Part shown: positions 1 through 6,465 of the stretch, in pieces
How positions within the stretch are numbered: the first letter of the stretch is position 1
Layout of the letters: every line of letters begins with the position of its first letter
NCBI GenBank assembly: GCA_029939635.1
Contig: JAOZSN010000156.1
Coordinates: forward strand, 1 to 6,633
Direction: 5' to 3'
Source: Deltaproteobacteria bacterium
GTDB taxonomy: Bacteria > Desulfobacterota > Desulfobulbia > Desulfobulbales > SURF-16
DNA: 6,633 nt
The notes under the pieces: model-generated
Told to the model about the DNA's origin: nothing
The model's database searches: none
What the model saw: only the letters and a program-made list of their open reading frames with translations
Position numbers and translations under genes: made by a program

Positions 1-74
1 TTAAACACCCACCCTTCATTATTCAACATTTCTTGTGACCTCGATATTCAGAAATAGAAACATCAGCTGCTAGC

Positions 75-105
75 AAAATGCTTCTCGCCTAAAGGCGAGG
101 ATTTT
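75..105 (-). terminator. Hairpin terminator after the J-domain gene (possibly bidirectional)
   Basis: CTCGCC (84-89) and GGCGAG (94-99) form a perfect 6-bp stem around a 4-base TAAA loop. A wobble pair and an A-T pair extend it to about 8 bp, and short A/T runs flank both sides (AAAAT at 75-79, ATTTT at 101-105). It lies 33 bases beyond the stop of the minus-strand J-domain gene, where a transcript end is expected. The T-run on the minus side (AAGCATTTT) is interrupted, so termination may be weak or partly Rho-assisted. On the plus strand the stem is followed by GATTTT, so it could also stop transcripts entering from the left. Confidence 0.5.
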
Positions 106-131
106 AACCCTGAACAGTAACAATAAAACCG

Positions 132-446
132 CTAGCTATCGTTATCCCTCTTTCCCCAAAGAGGATCCTGGCCAAAGCGGTTCATCCACCAATCTTCGTC
201 ATCCACATCCTGCTCTGTATAGACCAGAGGGTAACTAAAATTTTCGCAGTAGGTTAGCAAAGCTTGATATGCCTCGTTGATTTGCAGCATCTTATCCTGG
301 TTGCGCTTGGTATTACCTGCCAGATCTGGATGGTGCAGCTTGGAATAGCTGCGAAAGGCAAGTTTAATCTCCGCCATGGTGGCCGAATCAGGCAGACCAA
401 AGAGTTCCCTTGCTGCCAGAATCTTCTGCCATTCCTTATCAGTCAT
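132..446 (-). CDS. Small J-domain (DnaJ-like) co-chaperone, 104 aa
   Basis: This 104-residue protein is almost entirely a J-domain, at about residues 9-67. It has the diagnostic His-Pro-Asp motif at H39-P40-D41, between a basic helix (AFRSYSKLH) and a helix ending in INEAYQAL. J-domains stimulate the ATPase of DnaK/Hsp70. There is no G/F region, zinc finger or client-binding domain, so this is not DnaJ itself but a minimal J-protein. The acidic, tryptophan-containing tail (about residues 76-104, with VDDEDWW) might provide specificity. The reading frame stays open far upstream, but that part lies antisense-frame within plsY and looks like low-complexity nonsense. The ATG at 446 is chosen because the J-domain begins just after it and GAGGAG and AAGGGG precede it. 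It overlaps the end of plsY by 8 bases, suggesting translational coupling. The client is unknown. Confidence 0.85.
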   Translation of the reverse strand: MTDKEWQKILAARELFGLPDSATMAEIKLAFRSYSKLHHPDLAGNTKRNQDKMLQINEAYQALLTYCENFSYPLVYTEQDVDDEDWWMNRFGQDPLWGKRDNDS

Positions 447-1044
447 CCTTCCCCTTCTCCTCTTTCTTCTTTTTAAAACTCTTCTCGGTGCCGGCCAATA
501 AACGGCCAATATTCTCATGATGCTTGAGCCAAATAAAAAAGGCCACAAAGAGGGCCAGGTAAAAAATCTCCCCCACGCCATGATGCCATAAGATAACCAG
601 GGGCATAACAAGGGCAGCAACCAAAGAACCGAGTGACACGTAGCCAAGAAGAGCAACAAAACCGACAAAAAAAGCCATGCCGACCAGCACAGCCAGACCA
701 TCCAGGAAGAGAAAAATTCCCAGGGCCGTGGCCACCCCTTTGCCCCCCTTGAATCCCAGATAGAGCGGGAAGCAATGGCCGAAAAAGGCCGCACCACCGC
801 AAACCATAACCACCAGAGAGGAAAAGCCCAAGCCCTGCGCCAACAGCATGGGTACCGCCCCTTTAGCCGCATCCAGCAGAAGGGTCACGACACCCAGCTT
901 TTTACCAACCAGGCGGGTGACATTAGTGGCGCCAATATTTTTAGAGCCCGCAGCCCGCACATCCACCCCAACCAAACGCCCCACGAGGAGACCAAAGGGG
1001 ATAGAGCCAATGAGATAGGCCAGGACGATGATGAGATAATTCAT
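439..1044 (-). CDS. plsY: Acyl-phosphate:glycerol-3-phosphate acyltransferase PlsY
   Basis: PlsY is an inner-membrane enzyme that transfers an acyl group from acyl-phosphate (made by PlsX) to the sn-1 position of glycerol-3-phosphate. This gives lysophosphatidic acid, the first committed step of phospholipid synthesis in most bacteria. The 201-residue length is normal for the family. All three signature segments are present: GSKNIGATNVTR (33-44), GHCFPLYLGFKGGKGVAT (89-106, with the glycine-rich phosphate loop) and HHENIGRLLAGTE (175-187). Hydrophobic segments at about 2-22, 51-70, 75-95, 108-150 and 157-174 fit a multi-pass protein. The tail is highly charged (KKKKEEKGKDD). The start at 1044 gives the usual short N-terminus leading to SIPFG. 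No strong Shine-Dalgarno precedes it, so expression may be modest. It is followed by, and overlaps, the J-domain gene. Confidence 0.96.
   Translation of the reverse strand: MNYLIIVLAYLIGSIPFGLLVGRLVGVDVRAAGSKNIGATNVTRLVGKKLGVVTLLLDAAKGAVPMLLAQGLGFSSLVVMVCGGAAFFGHCFPLYLGFKGGKGVATALGIFLFLDGLAVLVGMAFFVGFVALLGYVSLGSLVAALVMPLVILWHHGVGEIFYLALFVAFFIWLKHHENIGRLLAGTEKSFKKKKEEKGKDD
447..462 (-). promoter_or_regulatory. Ribosome binding site deciding the J-domain start
   Basis: Read on the minus strand, the 16 bases before the ATG are GAGGAGAAGGGGAAGG. GAGGAG sits 10 bases from the start and AAGGGG 4 bases from it. The site lies inside the last codons of plsY. It supports the short 104-residue product over the much longer open frame that extends into the plsY region. 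Confidence 0.7.
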
Positions 1045-1164
1045 AAATTTAGCTTTACAGGTAAAAAGTAGCTACGCGAGCTGACGAGACTTCAAAAGGT
1101 GTTTATACCTGTCGGTACTTTATCTATTTTAATACGTACGTCAACCTATACATCTCCATCTGAT

Positions 1165-1170
1165 ATTATA
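1165..1170 (-). promoter_or_regulatory. Possible -10 box for plsY
   Basis: The minus strand reads TATAAT here, a perfect sigma70 -10 hexamer, about 120 bases upstream of the plsY start. No convincing -35 box is found 15-18 bases further upstream, and there is no TGn extension, so it may be activator-dependent or fortuitous in this AT-rich spacer. It lies immediately beside the -35 box of the divergent operon, so if both promoters are real they would face away from each other with overlapping upstream regions. Confidence 0.35.
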
Positions 1171-1172
1171 CC

Positions 1173-1202
1173 TTGACATTCCCCCTATCATCCCCCGACA
1201 AT
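1173..1202 (+). promoter_or_regulatory. Predicted sigma70 promoter of the six-gene operon
   Basis: A perfect -35 hexamer TTGACA (1173-1178) is followed after 18 bases by GACAAT (1197-1202), which matches four of six bases of the -10 consensus. Transcription would begin near 1209 and leave a leader of about 70 bases before the GTG start at 1281. The spacer between the boxes is C-rich and contains one copy of a repeat (ATCATC plus C-run) that recurs just before the ribosome binding site. Confidence 0.55.
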
Positions 1203-1266
1203 GAACAGGTTAAGAAACACACCAGAAGGTATCATCTTTAAATACATAGATAAATCATCTCCCCCG
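1187..1266 (+). repeat. Imperfect direct repeat ATCATC(T)CCCCCG flanking the leader
   Basis: ATCATCCCCCG occurs at 1187-1197, inside the predicted promoter spacer, and ATCATCTCCCCCG at 1254-1266, touching the ribosome binding site. A third partial copy, TATCATCT, lies at 1230-1237. The copy positions would suit a repressor binding promoter and leader, but no known operator is recognised and such short repeats can be chance. Confidence 0.35.
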
Positions 1267-1271
1267 AAAGG
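1266..1271 (+). promoter_or_regulatory. Ribosome binding site for the GTG-initiated first operon gene
   Basis: GAAAGG ends 9 bases before the GTG at 1281. An in-frame TGA at 1275-1277 rules out any earlier start, and no in-frame ATG follows before the conserved catalytic segment begins. GTG is therefore the start, which may lower translation of the first gene. Confidence 0.6.
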
Positions 1272-1280
1272 CCGTGACCG

Positions 1281-2882
1281 GTGAATAAACGTCCCAAAAT
1301 CCAGATATATGACTGCACCCTGCGCGAAGGTGCCCAAGCACCTCATATTTCTTTTAGTCTGCAAGATAAACTGCGCATCACCGAGATATTGGATGATTTA
1401 GGTATCGCATACAGCGAAGGAGGTTGGCCCGCCGCCAACCCCAAAGATCTCGCCTATTTCCATGAACTGCGCCACCTTTCACTCAAGCATCTTAAAGTGG
1501 TGGGCTTTGCCAGCACCTTTACCCCCAAAAACGGTTTCCATGCCGAAGAAAATGTCCGTACCTTTCAGGAGGCCGGTATTGAGGCCATCCATCTCTTTGG
1601 CAAGGCCTGGGACTTCCATGTCCACCATGTCCTTAATATTGGTCTGCAGGAAAATTTGGAGTGTATCTACAACTCCATCCGTTTTTTCAAAAAACATATT
1701 GCTGAGGTAAGTTTTGGGGCTGAGCATCTCTTTGACGGCTACAAAGCCAACCCGGAGTATGTCGTTCAATTGCTGCAGACCGTGGAAGAGGCAGGGGCAG
1801 ACTGGATTGATCTGCCAGATACCAATGGTGGTTCCTTTCCCCATCAAATTGGGGCCACGGTGGCGGCCTTAAAACCTGTTACCAACCTTCCTTTAGCTGT
1901 CCACTGCCACGATGATACCGGTTGCGCTGTGGCCAATACCATTGCTGCCATCCAGAATGGGGTCACCATTGCTGAAGGCACCATCAACGGCTATGCCGAG
2001 CGCTGTGAAATGACCGATCTCTGTACCCTGATCCCCAACCTGCAGCTCAAATTGGGCTATGACTGTATCCCGGCAGAAAAAATGCGTAGCATCACCAAGG
2101 TGGCACGGCTCATTGCTGAAATTGTCCAGGTGGATAACCTGCGCACCAAACCCTATGTGGGCAAATTTGCCTTTGCCCATAAAGGTGGTATGCATGTTGA
2201 TGCCTTTATAAAAAATCCTAAAACTTACCAGCATGTTGACCCAAGCCTGGTGGGCAATTGCTCCAATATTCTGGTGTCAGATCAATCAGGCCGTAATAAT
2301 CTGGCTAAAACCCTCAAGCTGCTTGGCCATGAACAGCAACTGAACGATACAGAGCTGGCCACCCTCCTCCATGAAATAAAGGGGCAGGAAAAACAGGGCT
2401 CTCAATTTGATCTGTCCATGCCCTCCTTTGAACTTCTGGTTCTACGCCACCTTGGCCTCTTCAGGCCCCATATAGCTATTGATAGCATGGAGATCTTCTA
2501 CCACACCGACTCCTCCGAGAAAACCAGCCTCTTTGATGTCACCCTTGGCTTACGAATCTCTGATCGGAACGGTTCTAGCCAGGTACTCATCATTAAAAAA
2601 CAAAATATCTCGTCATTTTTAGATCTTGCCCAGAACATCATTGATGAGGCCAGCAGCCATTTTTCTGTTTTGGCCAGCCTCCAGGTGGAAAGATACCGCA
2701 TCAGGGTGATCCACCTCTGTCATCATACATCTGATCGGCTCCGTATCTTTCTTAACCTCCAGCATAACGAGCAAACCATCCACATCATGGGGTTTGGCAG
2801 CAACTTCCTTGACAGTGGTCTACACGCCCTCTTTGAGGGCATGGAATATATCCTTAATACCCAGCAACGAGGTCATTCATGA
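1281..2882 (+). CDS. Divergent CimA-family (citramalate synthase-like) condensing enzyme
   Basis: A DRE-TIM metallolyase that by family condenses an acyl-CoA with a 2-oxoacid; the closest relatives I recognise are (R)-citramalate synthases (acetyl-CoA plus pyruvate, isoleucine route). The N-terminal signature LREGAQ-x10-K (14-30) supplies the catalytic Arg15 and a metal-binding acid, here Glu16 rather than the usual CimA Asp. The second signature H-C-H-D-D-T-G (208-214) supplies metal ligands H208 and H210. CimA-specific stretches are kept: GGWPAANPKD (47-56), FGKAWDFHV (106-114), HLFDGYKANPEY (149-160) and FAHKGGMHV (298-306). The C-terminal 150 residues resemble the LeuA-type regulatory/dimer domain but are degenerate. 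Where CimA normally has ERCGNANL, this protein has ERCEMTDL (240-247). The 533-residue length is normal. It heads the operon and overlaps the next start by 4 bases. True citramalate synthase or a relative with another substrate are both possible, so no symbol is assigned. Confidence 0.85.
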   Translation: MNKRPKIQIYDCTLREGAQAPHISFSLQDKLRITEILDDLGIAYSEGGWPAANPKDLAYFHELRHLSLKHLKVVGFASTFTPKNGFHAEENVRTFQEAGIEAIHLFGKAWDFHVHHVLNIGLQENLECIYNSIRFFKKHIAEVSFGAEHLFDGYKANPEYVVQLLQTVEEAGADWIDLPDTNGGSFPHQIGATVAALKPVTNLPLAVHCHDDTGCAVANTIAAIQNGVTIAEGTINGYAERCEMTDLCTLIPNLQLKLGYDCIPAEKMRSITKVARLIAEIVQVDNLRTKPYVGKFAFAHKGGMHVDAFIKNPKTYQHVDPSLVGNCSNILVSDQSGRNNLAKTLKLLGHEQQLNDTELATLLHEIKGQEKQGSQFDLSMPSFELLVLRHLGLFRPHIAIDSMEIFYHTDSSEKTSLFDVTLGLRISDRNGSSQVLIIKKQNISSFLDLAQNIIDEASSHFSVLASLQVERYRIRVIHLCHHTSDRLRIFLNLQHNEQTIHIMGFGSNFLDSGLHALFEGMEYILNTQQRGHS

Positions 2883-3298
2883 GTAGATATGAAAAATTCA
2901 TTCTCAAGCCCGATGTGCGCAAGACATCAGAGATCAAATACCATTACGATAATGCCCCAGGCCAACGCTATGTCTTTCTTGATAGCAAAAAATGCCCGGA
3001 GTCATCCATTTATACCATTGTCAGGGTGGCCAAAAATATCAGCCCCAGCCAGGACTCATACATAGACCCACACACTCATACCTGTGATAGTGAATTTCTC
3101 TTCATCGGCGACAACGATGACATGACCGGCCTTACGGCCAAAGTATGGCTGGGGGATGAAGAATTTTTGGTGGAATCGCCTGCCGCAGTCTTTGTGCCCA
3201 AGGATGTAAAGCATACCCTGCAACTGATAGCAGGGTCAGGTAAGTTTATCAATATTGTCCCAAATCCAGAGTATAATAAAAGTTTAAAAGGAAAGTAA
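2879..3298 (+). CDS. Small single-domain cupin protein A, 139 aa
   Basis: A short beta-rich protein with a cupin-type metal site. H65-T-H67 with E72 lies in the first conserved strand pair, and H112 lies in the second (SPAAVFVPKDVKH). These are the usual four ligands of a mononuclear metal centre, though the H-x-H-x4-E spacing is at the loose end of the cupin consensus. Cupins include dioxygenases, isomerases, epimerases and small-molecule binding proteins, so the fold alone does not give a reaction. No signal peptide or membrane segment is seen, so it should be cytoplasmic. It starts inside the stop of the CimA-like gene (ATGA), implying coupled translation and a shared pathway. It is paralogous to the next gene: both share RYV-x-LD, GLTA-x-V-x-LGDE, V-x-SPA-x-V and GSG. 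Confidence 0.75.
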   Translation: MSRYEKFILKPDVRKTSEIKYHYDNAPGQRYVFLDSKKCPESSIYTIVRVAKNISPSQDSYIDPHTHTCDSEFLFIGDNDDMTGLTAKVWLGDEEFLVESPAAVFVPKDVKHTLQLIAGSGKFINIVPNPEYNKSLKGK

Positions 3299-3729
3299 TG
3301 ACGACAAAATACGCCAAATACATCAACCAAGCCAAAGAAGGGGATAAGATCCTTGACACAGCCACCCGCCCCTTAGTCACTGGTATTGCTAAAGAACTGC
3401 CCGTTAAGCGCTACGTCCTGCTGGATAAAGAAATGGTGGAAGAAACCATTCTCTACCAGGCCTTACATGAGGTTGATGATCTAACTGAACCGCCCCCAGA
3501 TTACCAGATCTTTCACTCCCACGAGTTTGTGGAGACCTATCTCTTTCTGGGCCGGGAAAAGGACTACAGCGGCCTTACCGCCGAGGTAATCCTGGGTGAT
3601 GAGCGCTACGAGGTGGCCTCTCCAGCCTCGGTCTACATACCGGCAGAATTGACCCATAAGTACAAAATGTTCACAGGATCAGGCCTGCTCATCGTAACAG
3701 CTCTGCGCAGCGTCTATAATTATAAGTGA
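3298..3729 (+). CDS. Small single-domain cupin protein B, 143 aa
   Basis: Paralogue of the preceding cupin. Metal ligands are H73-S-H75, E79 and H120, giving the classical H-x-H-x3-E spacing. The second strand pair reads SPASVYIPAELTH (108-120), followed by a GSG turn as in the first paralogue. The N-terminal 35 residues differ from the neighbour, and an acidic, proline-rich stretch (DDLTEPPPDY, 60-69) precedes the metal motif. It is cytoplasmic by lack of signal or membrane segments. The stop of cupin A and this start share one base (TAATG), with AAAAGGAAAG just before. Two adjacent paralogues with both sites intact suggest two successive reactions or a heteromer, acting on the product of the CimA-like enzyme. 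That is inference; the substrate is unknown. Confidence 0.75.
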   Translation: MTTKYAKYINQAKEGDKILDTATRPLVTGIAKELPVKRYVLLDKEMVEETILYQALHEVDDLTEPPPDYQIFHSHEFVETYLFLGREKDYSGLTAEVILGDERYEVASPASVYIPAELTHKYKMFTGSGLLIVTALRSVYNYK

Positions 3730-3745
3730 GAAATCAGGAGACTAA

Positions 3746-4498
3746 ATGTCCTTTTTCCACTCCCTCAGATGGAACCTCTTTGCTGCCATTACCACCATTA
3801 TGGCCTGCTGCCTGGCTCTGATCTCCTTTTTAAATTACTGTAATTTTGAAAAGGATCTGCATAGTTTTGTGCGTTCACGCTTCATGGTGGTGGGCCAGGA
3901 CCTGAAAAACACTGTAGAGTATGGCCTTAACTTAGGCCTTGGTCTCCAGGAACTAAAAAACATCCAGCAACTCATCGTTGATACCAAGGAACGTGATACA
4001 GATATTGCTGATCTCATGGTCCTTGACCAACAAGGAACCATCCTCTTCCACTCAAACCCAGGCCAAGTAGGCCAGCAGGCTGAGGCAGACTGGCTCCAGC
4101 ACAGTTTGCCCCACAGGGATGGCCCAGCCCTCCATACCAGCAACCCAGCTGGACAACAAACCGTCTTACCCATTGTGAACCAGTTTAATATTATGGTGGG
4201 CTCCCTGGTGCTCTCCTACCCCTCCGCGGTCATAAACCAACCAAAGGCCGCTATGCGTGCCTTTTTACTACGCCGCTTTGTCATTATCTTTACCATGTTC
4301 AGCCTGCTCACCATGTTTTTGGTCTTTACCCTGACTAACCGCCTGCTGGCTGGTGTCAATGAGCTGGCTGATGACCTGGAACAGTTGGCTAAGGGCACGC
4401 CAGGAGCAGGAGGGCTGGCAGCAGACTCTGAGCTAGCCGCACCATATGGCAGATTTGTCGCCACCTACCGCCAACTCCAGAACGGAGAAAAATCGTAA
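3746..4498 (+). CDS. Membrane sensor with HAMP-like stub and no output domain, 250 aa
   Basis: The layout is that of the input half of a transmembrane receptor. TM1 is at about 10-30, a periplasmic domain spans about 31-172, TM2 is at about 176-199, and a short HAMP-like helix (NRLLAGVNELADDLEQLAKG, 198-217) is followed by a 33-residue tail. The periplasmic part contains the Cache/PAS-like pattern DLMVLDQQGTILFHSNP (89-105) and a later strand IMVGSLVLSYP (149-159). No kinase, cyclase or methyl-accepting region follows, and the next gene starts at the stop codon, so the output half is absent rather than out of frame. AGGAG sits 5 bases before the ATG. The following gene has a similar input module fused to a transporter, so this protein may pair with it through HAMP helices. 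The ligand is unknown. Confidence 0.75.
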   Translation: MSFFHSLRWNLFAAITTIMACCLALISFLNYCNFEKDLHSFVRSRFMVVGQDLKNTVEYGLNLGLGLQELKNIQQLIVDTKERDTDIADLMVLDQQGTILFHSNPGQVGQQAEADWLQHSLPHRDGPALHTSNPAGQQTVLPIVNQFNIMVGSLVLSYPSAVINQPKAAMRAFLLRRFVIIFTMFSLLTMFLVFTLTNRLLAGVNELADDLEQLAKGTPGAGGLAADSELAAPYGRFVATYRQLQNGEKS

Positions 4499-6465
4499 TG
4501 GCTGCCATGGGACAAAAACAGGCACAGGTACTCATCCTCAGCTTAAGTATGGTTTTACTACTCTCGGCTGCTGCCCTTATCTCCATGCTCGCCATGGGTG
4601 AATTTGAACGGGTACTGGTGCCAGAACTTGATAAAAAAGGGGTACGCCTGGCAGAATCGGTGCGTTCATTACTGGTGAAATCCATTGGCTATGGTGTGCC
4701 TTTAGACCGGCTTAATGGCACCACTGATTATTTTGATGAAGTGCTGGCCGAACATGAGGAGACACGCTACCTGGCTCTCACCACGAGCAGCGGTACTCTG
4801 CTTTATGCCAGCTCAGAGCTGCCTAAACAACTCCTGACACCTCTCTTTAGCCAGAGTTCAAAGAAAAACAAAGAAAGCACCATTCTTGGCCCCTATTATA
4901 ATTTGAGCCTGCCCTTAGTGGTTGATGGTAGACAGCTGGGCACACTTCATCTCGGCCTGGACAATACCTTTGTGCGCAGCCGCATCAAGGAGATTGGCTA
5001 TGATATTCTCACGGTGCTGGTTATTGCCTTTATACTCACCTTTGAGCTTATGTTGCTCATCTTTTCCACCCTTGTCGATAGCCCTATCCAGGCCATTAAG
5101 AGCAGACTTGTCACTCTAGCCCAGGGCTCCTTTACAGAGCTGGTCATGGTGAAAAGTAATAGAGAATTTGATCGTATCCATCGCCTGTTAAACAGGGTAA
5201 CAGAGGATAGTATCCCAGCCAAACAGCTGAGCAAGGTGCAAGATCAACCCATCATAGATGTCCGTGGTCTGCTCTTTCTCTTCATCTTCTCTGCCATGTT
5301 TCCCCTGGCCTTTCTACCCATCTATATTGCCCAGCTCTATGAACCAGTCTTTGGCCTTTCCAAGGAATTCACCCTGAGCCTGCCCTTTGCCAGCTACTAC
5401 CTCTTCACTGCCCTGGCCATTGGTTTTGCTGGGCCTTGGTCAGAAAAGGTGGGCCGACGGCGCCCCATGATCCTTGGCTCCTTATTAGGCAGCTGTGGCT
5501 ATCTTGGCTGCGGACTTGCCCCAAATCTGCTTTTACTCACCATAAGTTACTGCCTGGCCGCCATTGGTTTTGGTCTGGTCATGGTGGCCTGCCAAGGCTA
5601 CATCGTTGATAACAACCCCAAGGAACAACGTACTTCAGCCATTGCCCGTTTCTGGGCCGGATTTTTTTCCGGAACCCTCTGTGGTACCGGTATTGGTGCT
5701 GTGCTGGCTGACCGTATCGGCTTTGCCCCCACCTTCTTGGTGGCTGCCGTCCTCTCTTTGCTCAGTGCCCTGCTCATGATACGTCTCATCAATAACCCTG
5801 CTGGACAGCAACAAAAGAGCAAAAAAACACTCCGCCTGCGCCACGTGCGTACCCTGCTGAGTAATGGCCGCTTTCTGGCTCTGGTCTTTGGCCTCTCTAT
5901 ACCGGCCAAGATATGCATGACCGGTTTCATGTTCTACCTGATCCCACGATTCCTTGATTCCGTGGCCACCGGCCAGTCCACCATTGGTCGTATTCTAATG
6001 ATCTACAGCCTGATGTTTGTCTTTGTTGGCCCGCCCTTGAGTCGTTTCTTTGAAAAACGCCTGAACAGTACCATGATGAGTATTCTGGCCACCATGCTGG
6101 CAGGTCTTGCCTTGCTGATGGCAGCCTGGCAGCCTGGCTTGACTACTATTATCGCCGCTGTCACCCTCTATGCCCTGTTCCGCTCAAGCTGCGCCCCTGC
6201 CACTACTACCCTCATGCTGACAGTGAGCAGTCAGGAGGTCAAAACCCTTGGTGCTGCCACTGTTATCAGTGTTGCCCTGCTGGTGGAACGGTTGGGCAAT
6301 ATCCTTGGCCCCATCCTAGCAGGACTCCTCATCAGCGCCTATGGCATGCAATGGGCCATGGCTGGCTATGGTATTCTCACCCTGGCTGGGGCCCTGTTGG
6401 TTATTCTGGTCTTTTGGGGCCATAGGCAAACCCATTGCCACGACAAGCTGGAGGAGACAGCATGA
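4498..6465 (+). CDS. Sensor-transporter fusion: periplasmic sensor-HAMP joined to an MFS transporter, 655 aa
   Basis: One uninterrupted frame carries two modules. Residues 1-245 are receptor-like: TM1 (11-32), a periplasmic domain (33-167) with the Cache-like strand YLALTTSSGTLLYAS (91-105) and LGTLHLGLDN (147-156), TM2 (168-192) and a HAMP-like linker (193-245). Residues 252-640 form a complete MFS permease of about 12 membrane segments. Motif A appears as GPWSEKVGRRRPM (312-324), a D-N-N-P-x-E-x-R loop at 371-378, a glycine-rich motif C-like segment (GTLCGTGIGAVLADRIG, 392-408), and a motif-A echo in the second half (GPPLSRFFEKR, 511-521). Ordinary MFS proteins are about 400 residues and lack the receptor part. 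The substrate and direction are unknown; drug-type exporters look closest. ATG 4498 is preferred to ATG 4507 because GGAG lies 10 bases upstream. It overlaps both neighbours, by 1 and 4 bases. Confidence 0.85.
   Translation: MAAMGQKQAQVLILSLSMVLLLSAAALISMLAMGEFERVLVPELDKKGVRLAESVRSLLVKSIGYGVPLDRLNGTTDYFDEVLAEHEETRYLALTTSSGTLLYASSELPKQLLTPLFSQSSKKNKESTILGPYYNLSLPLVVDGRQLGTLHLGLDNTFVRSRIKEIGYDILTVLVIAFILTFELMLLIFSTLVDSPIQAIKSRLVTLAQGSFTELVMVKSNREFDRIHRLLNRVTEDSIPAKQLSKVQDQPIIDVRGLLFLFIFSAMFPLAFLPIYIAQLYEPVFGLSKEFTLSLPFASYYLFTALAIGFAGPWSEKVGRRRPMILGSLLGSCGYLGCGLAPNLLLLTISYCLAAIGFGLVMVACQGYIVDNNPKEQRTSAIARFWAGFFSGTLCGTGIGAVLADRIGFAPTFLVAAVLSLLSALLMIRLINNPAGQQQKSKKTLRLRHVRTLLSNGRFLALVFGLSIPAKICMTGFMFYLIPRFLDSVATGQSTIGRILMIYSLMFVFVGPPLSRFFEKRLNSTMMSILATMLAGLALLMAAWQPGLTTIIAAVTLYALFRSSCAPATTTLMLTVSSQEVKTLGAATVISVALLVERLGNILGPILAGLLISAYGMQWAMAGYGILTLAGALLVILVFWGHRQTHCHDKLEETA

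Noticed and set aside
447..872. N-terminal extension of the J-domain frame up to 872 on the minus strand
   Set aside because: It lies out of frame inside plsY, is rich in Trp/Arg/Leu with no recognisable domain, and a good ribosome binding site sits directly before the ATG at 446.
775..1071. 98-residue plus-strand open frame opposite plsY
   Set aside because: It is antisense to well-conserved plsY motifs, has no family resemblance and no clear ribosome binding site.
1209..1280. Riboswitch, T-box or leucine/isoleucine leader peptide upstream of the CimA-like gene
   Set aside because: The leader is only about 70 bases, with no stable hairpin-terminator, no T-box-like sequence and no short open frame rich in Leu, Ile or Val codons.
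1281..2882. Re-citrate synthase or homocitrate synthase
   Set aside because: Glu16 and HCHDD resemble those enzymes, but long stretches (GGWP, FGKAWDFHV, FDGYKANPEY, IPNLQLKLGY) are typical of CimA and the C-terminal regulatory-type domain is present.
4490..4500. Frameshift or stop separating a sensor kinase from its output domain at the TAATG junction
   Set aside because: The downstream protein starts with its own membrane segment and sensor domain, so joining the frames would not restore a kinase or any other receptor output.
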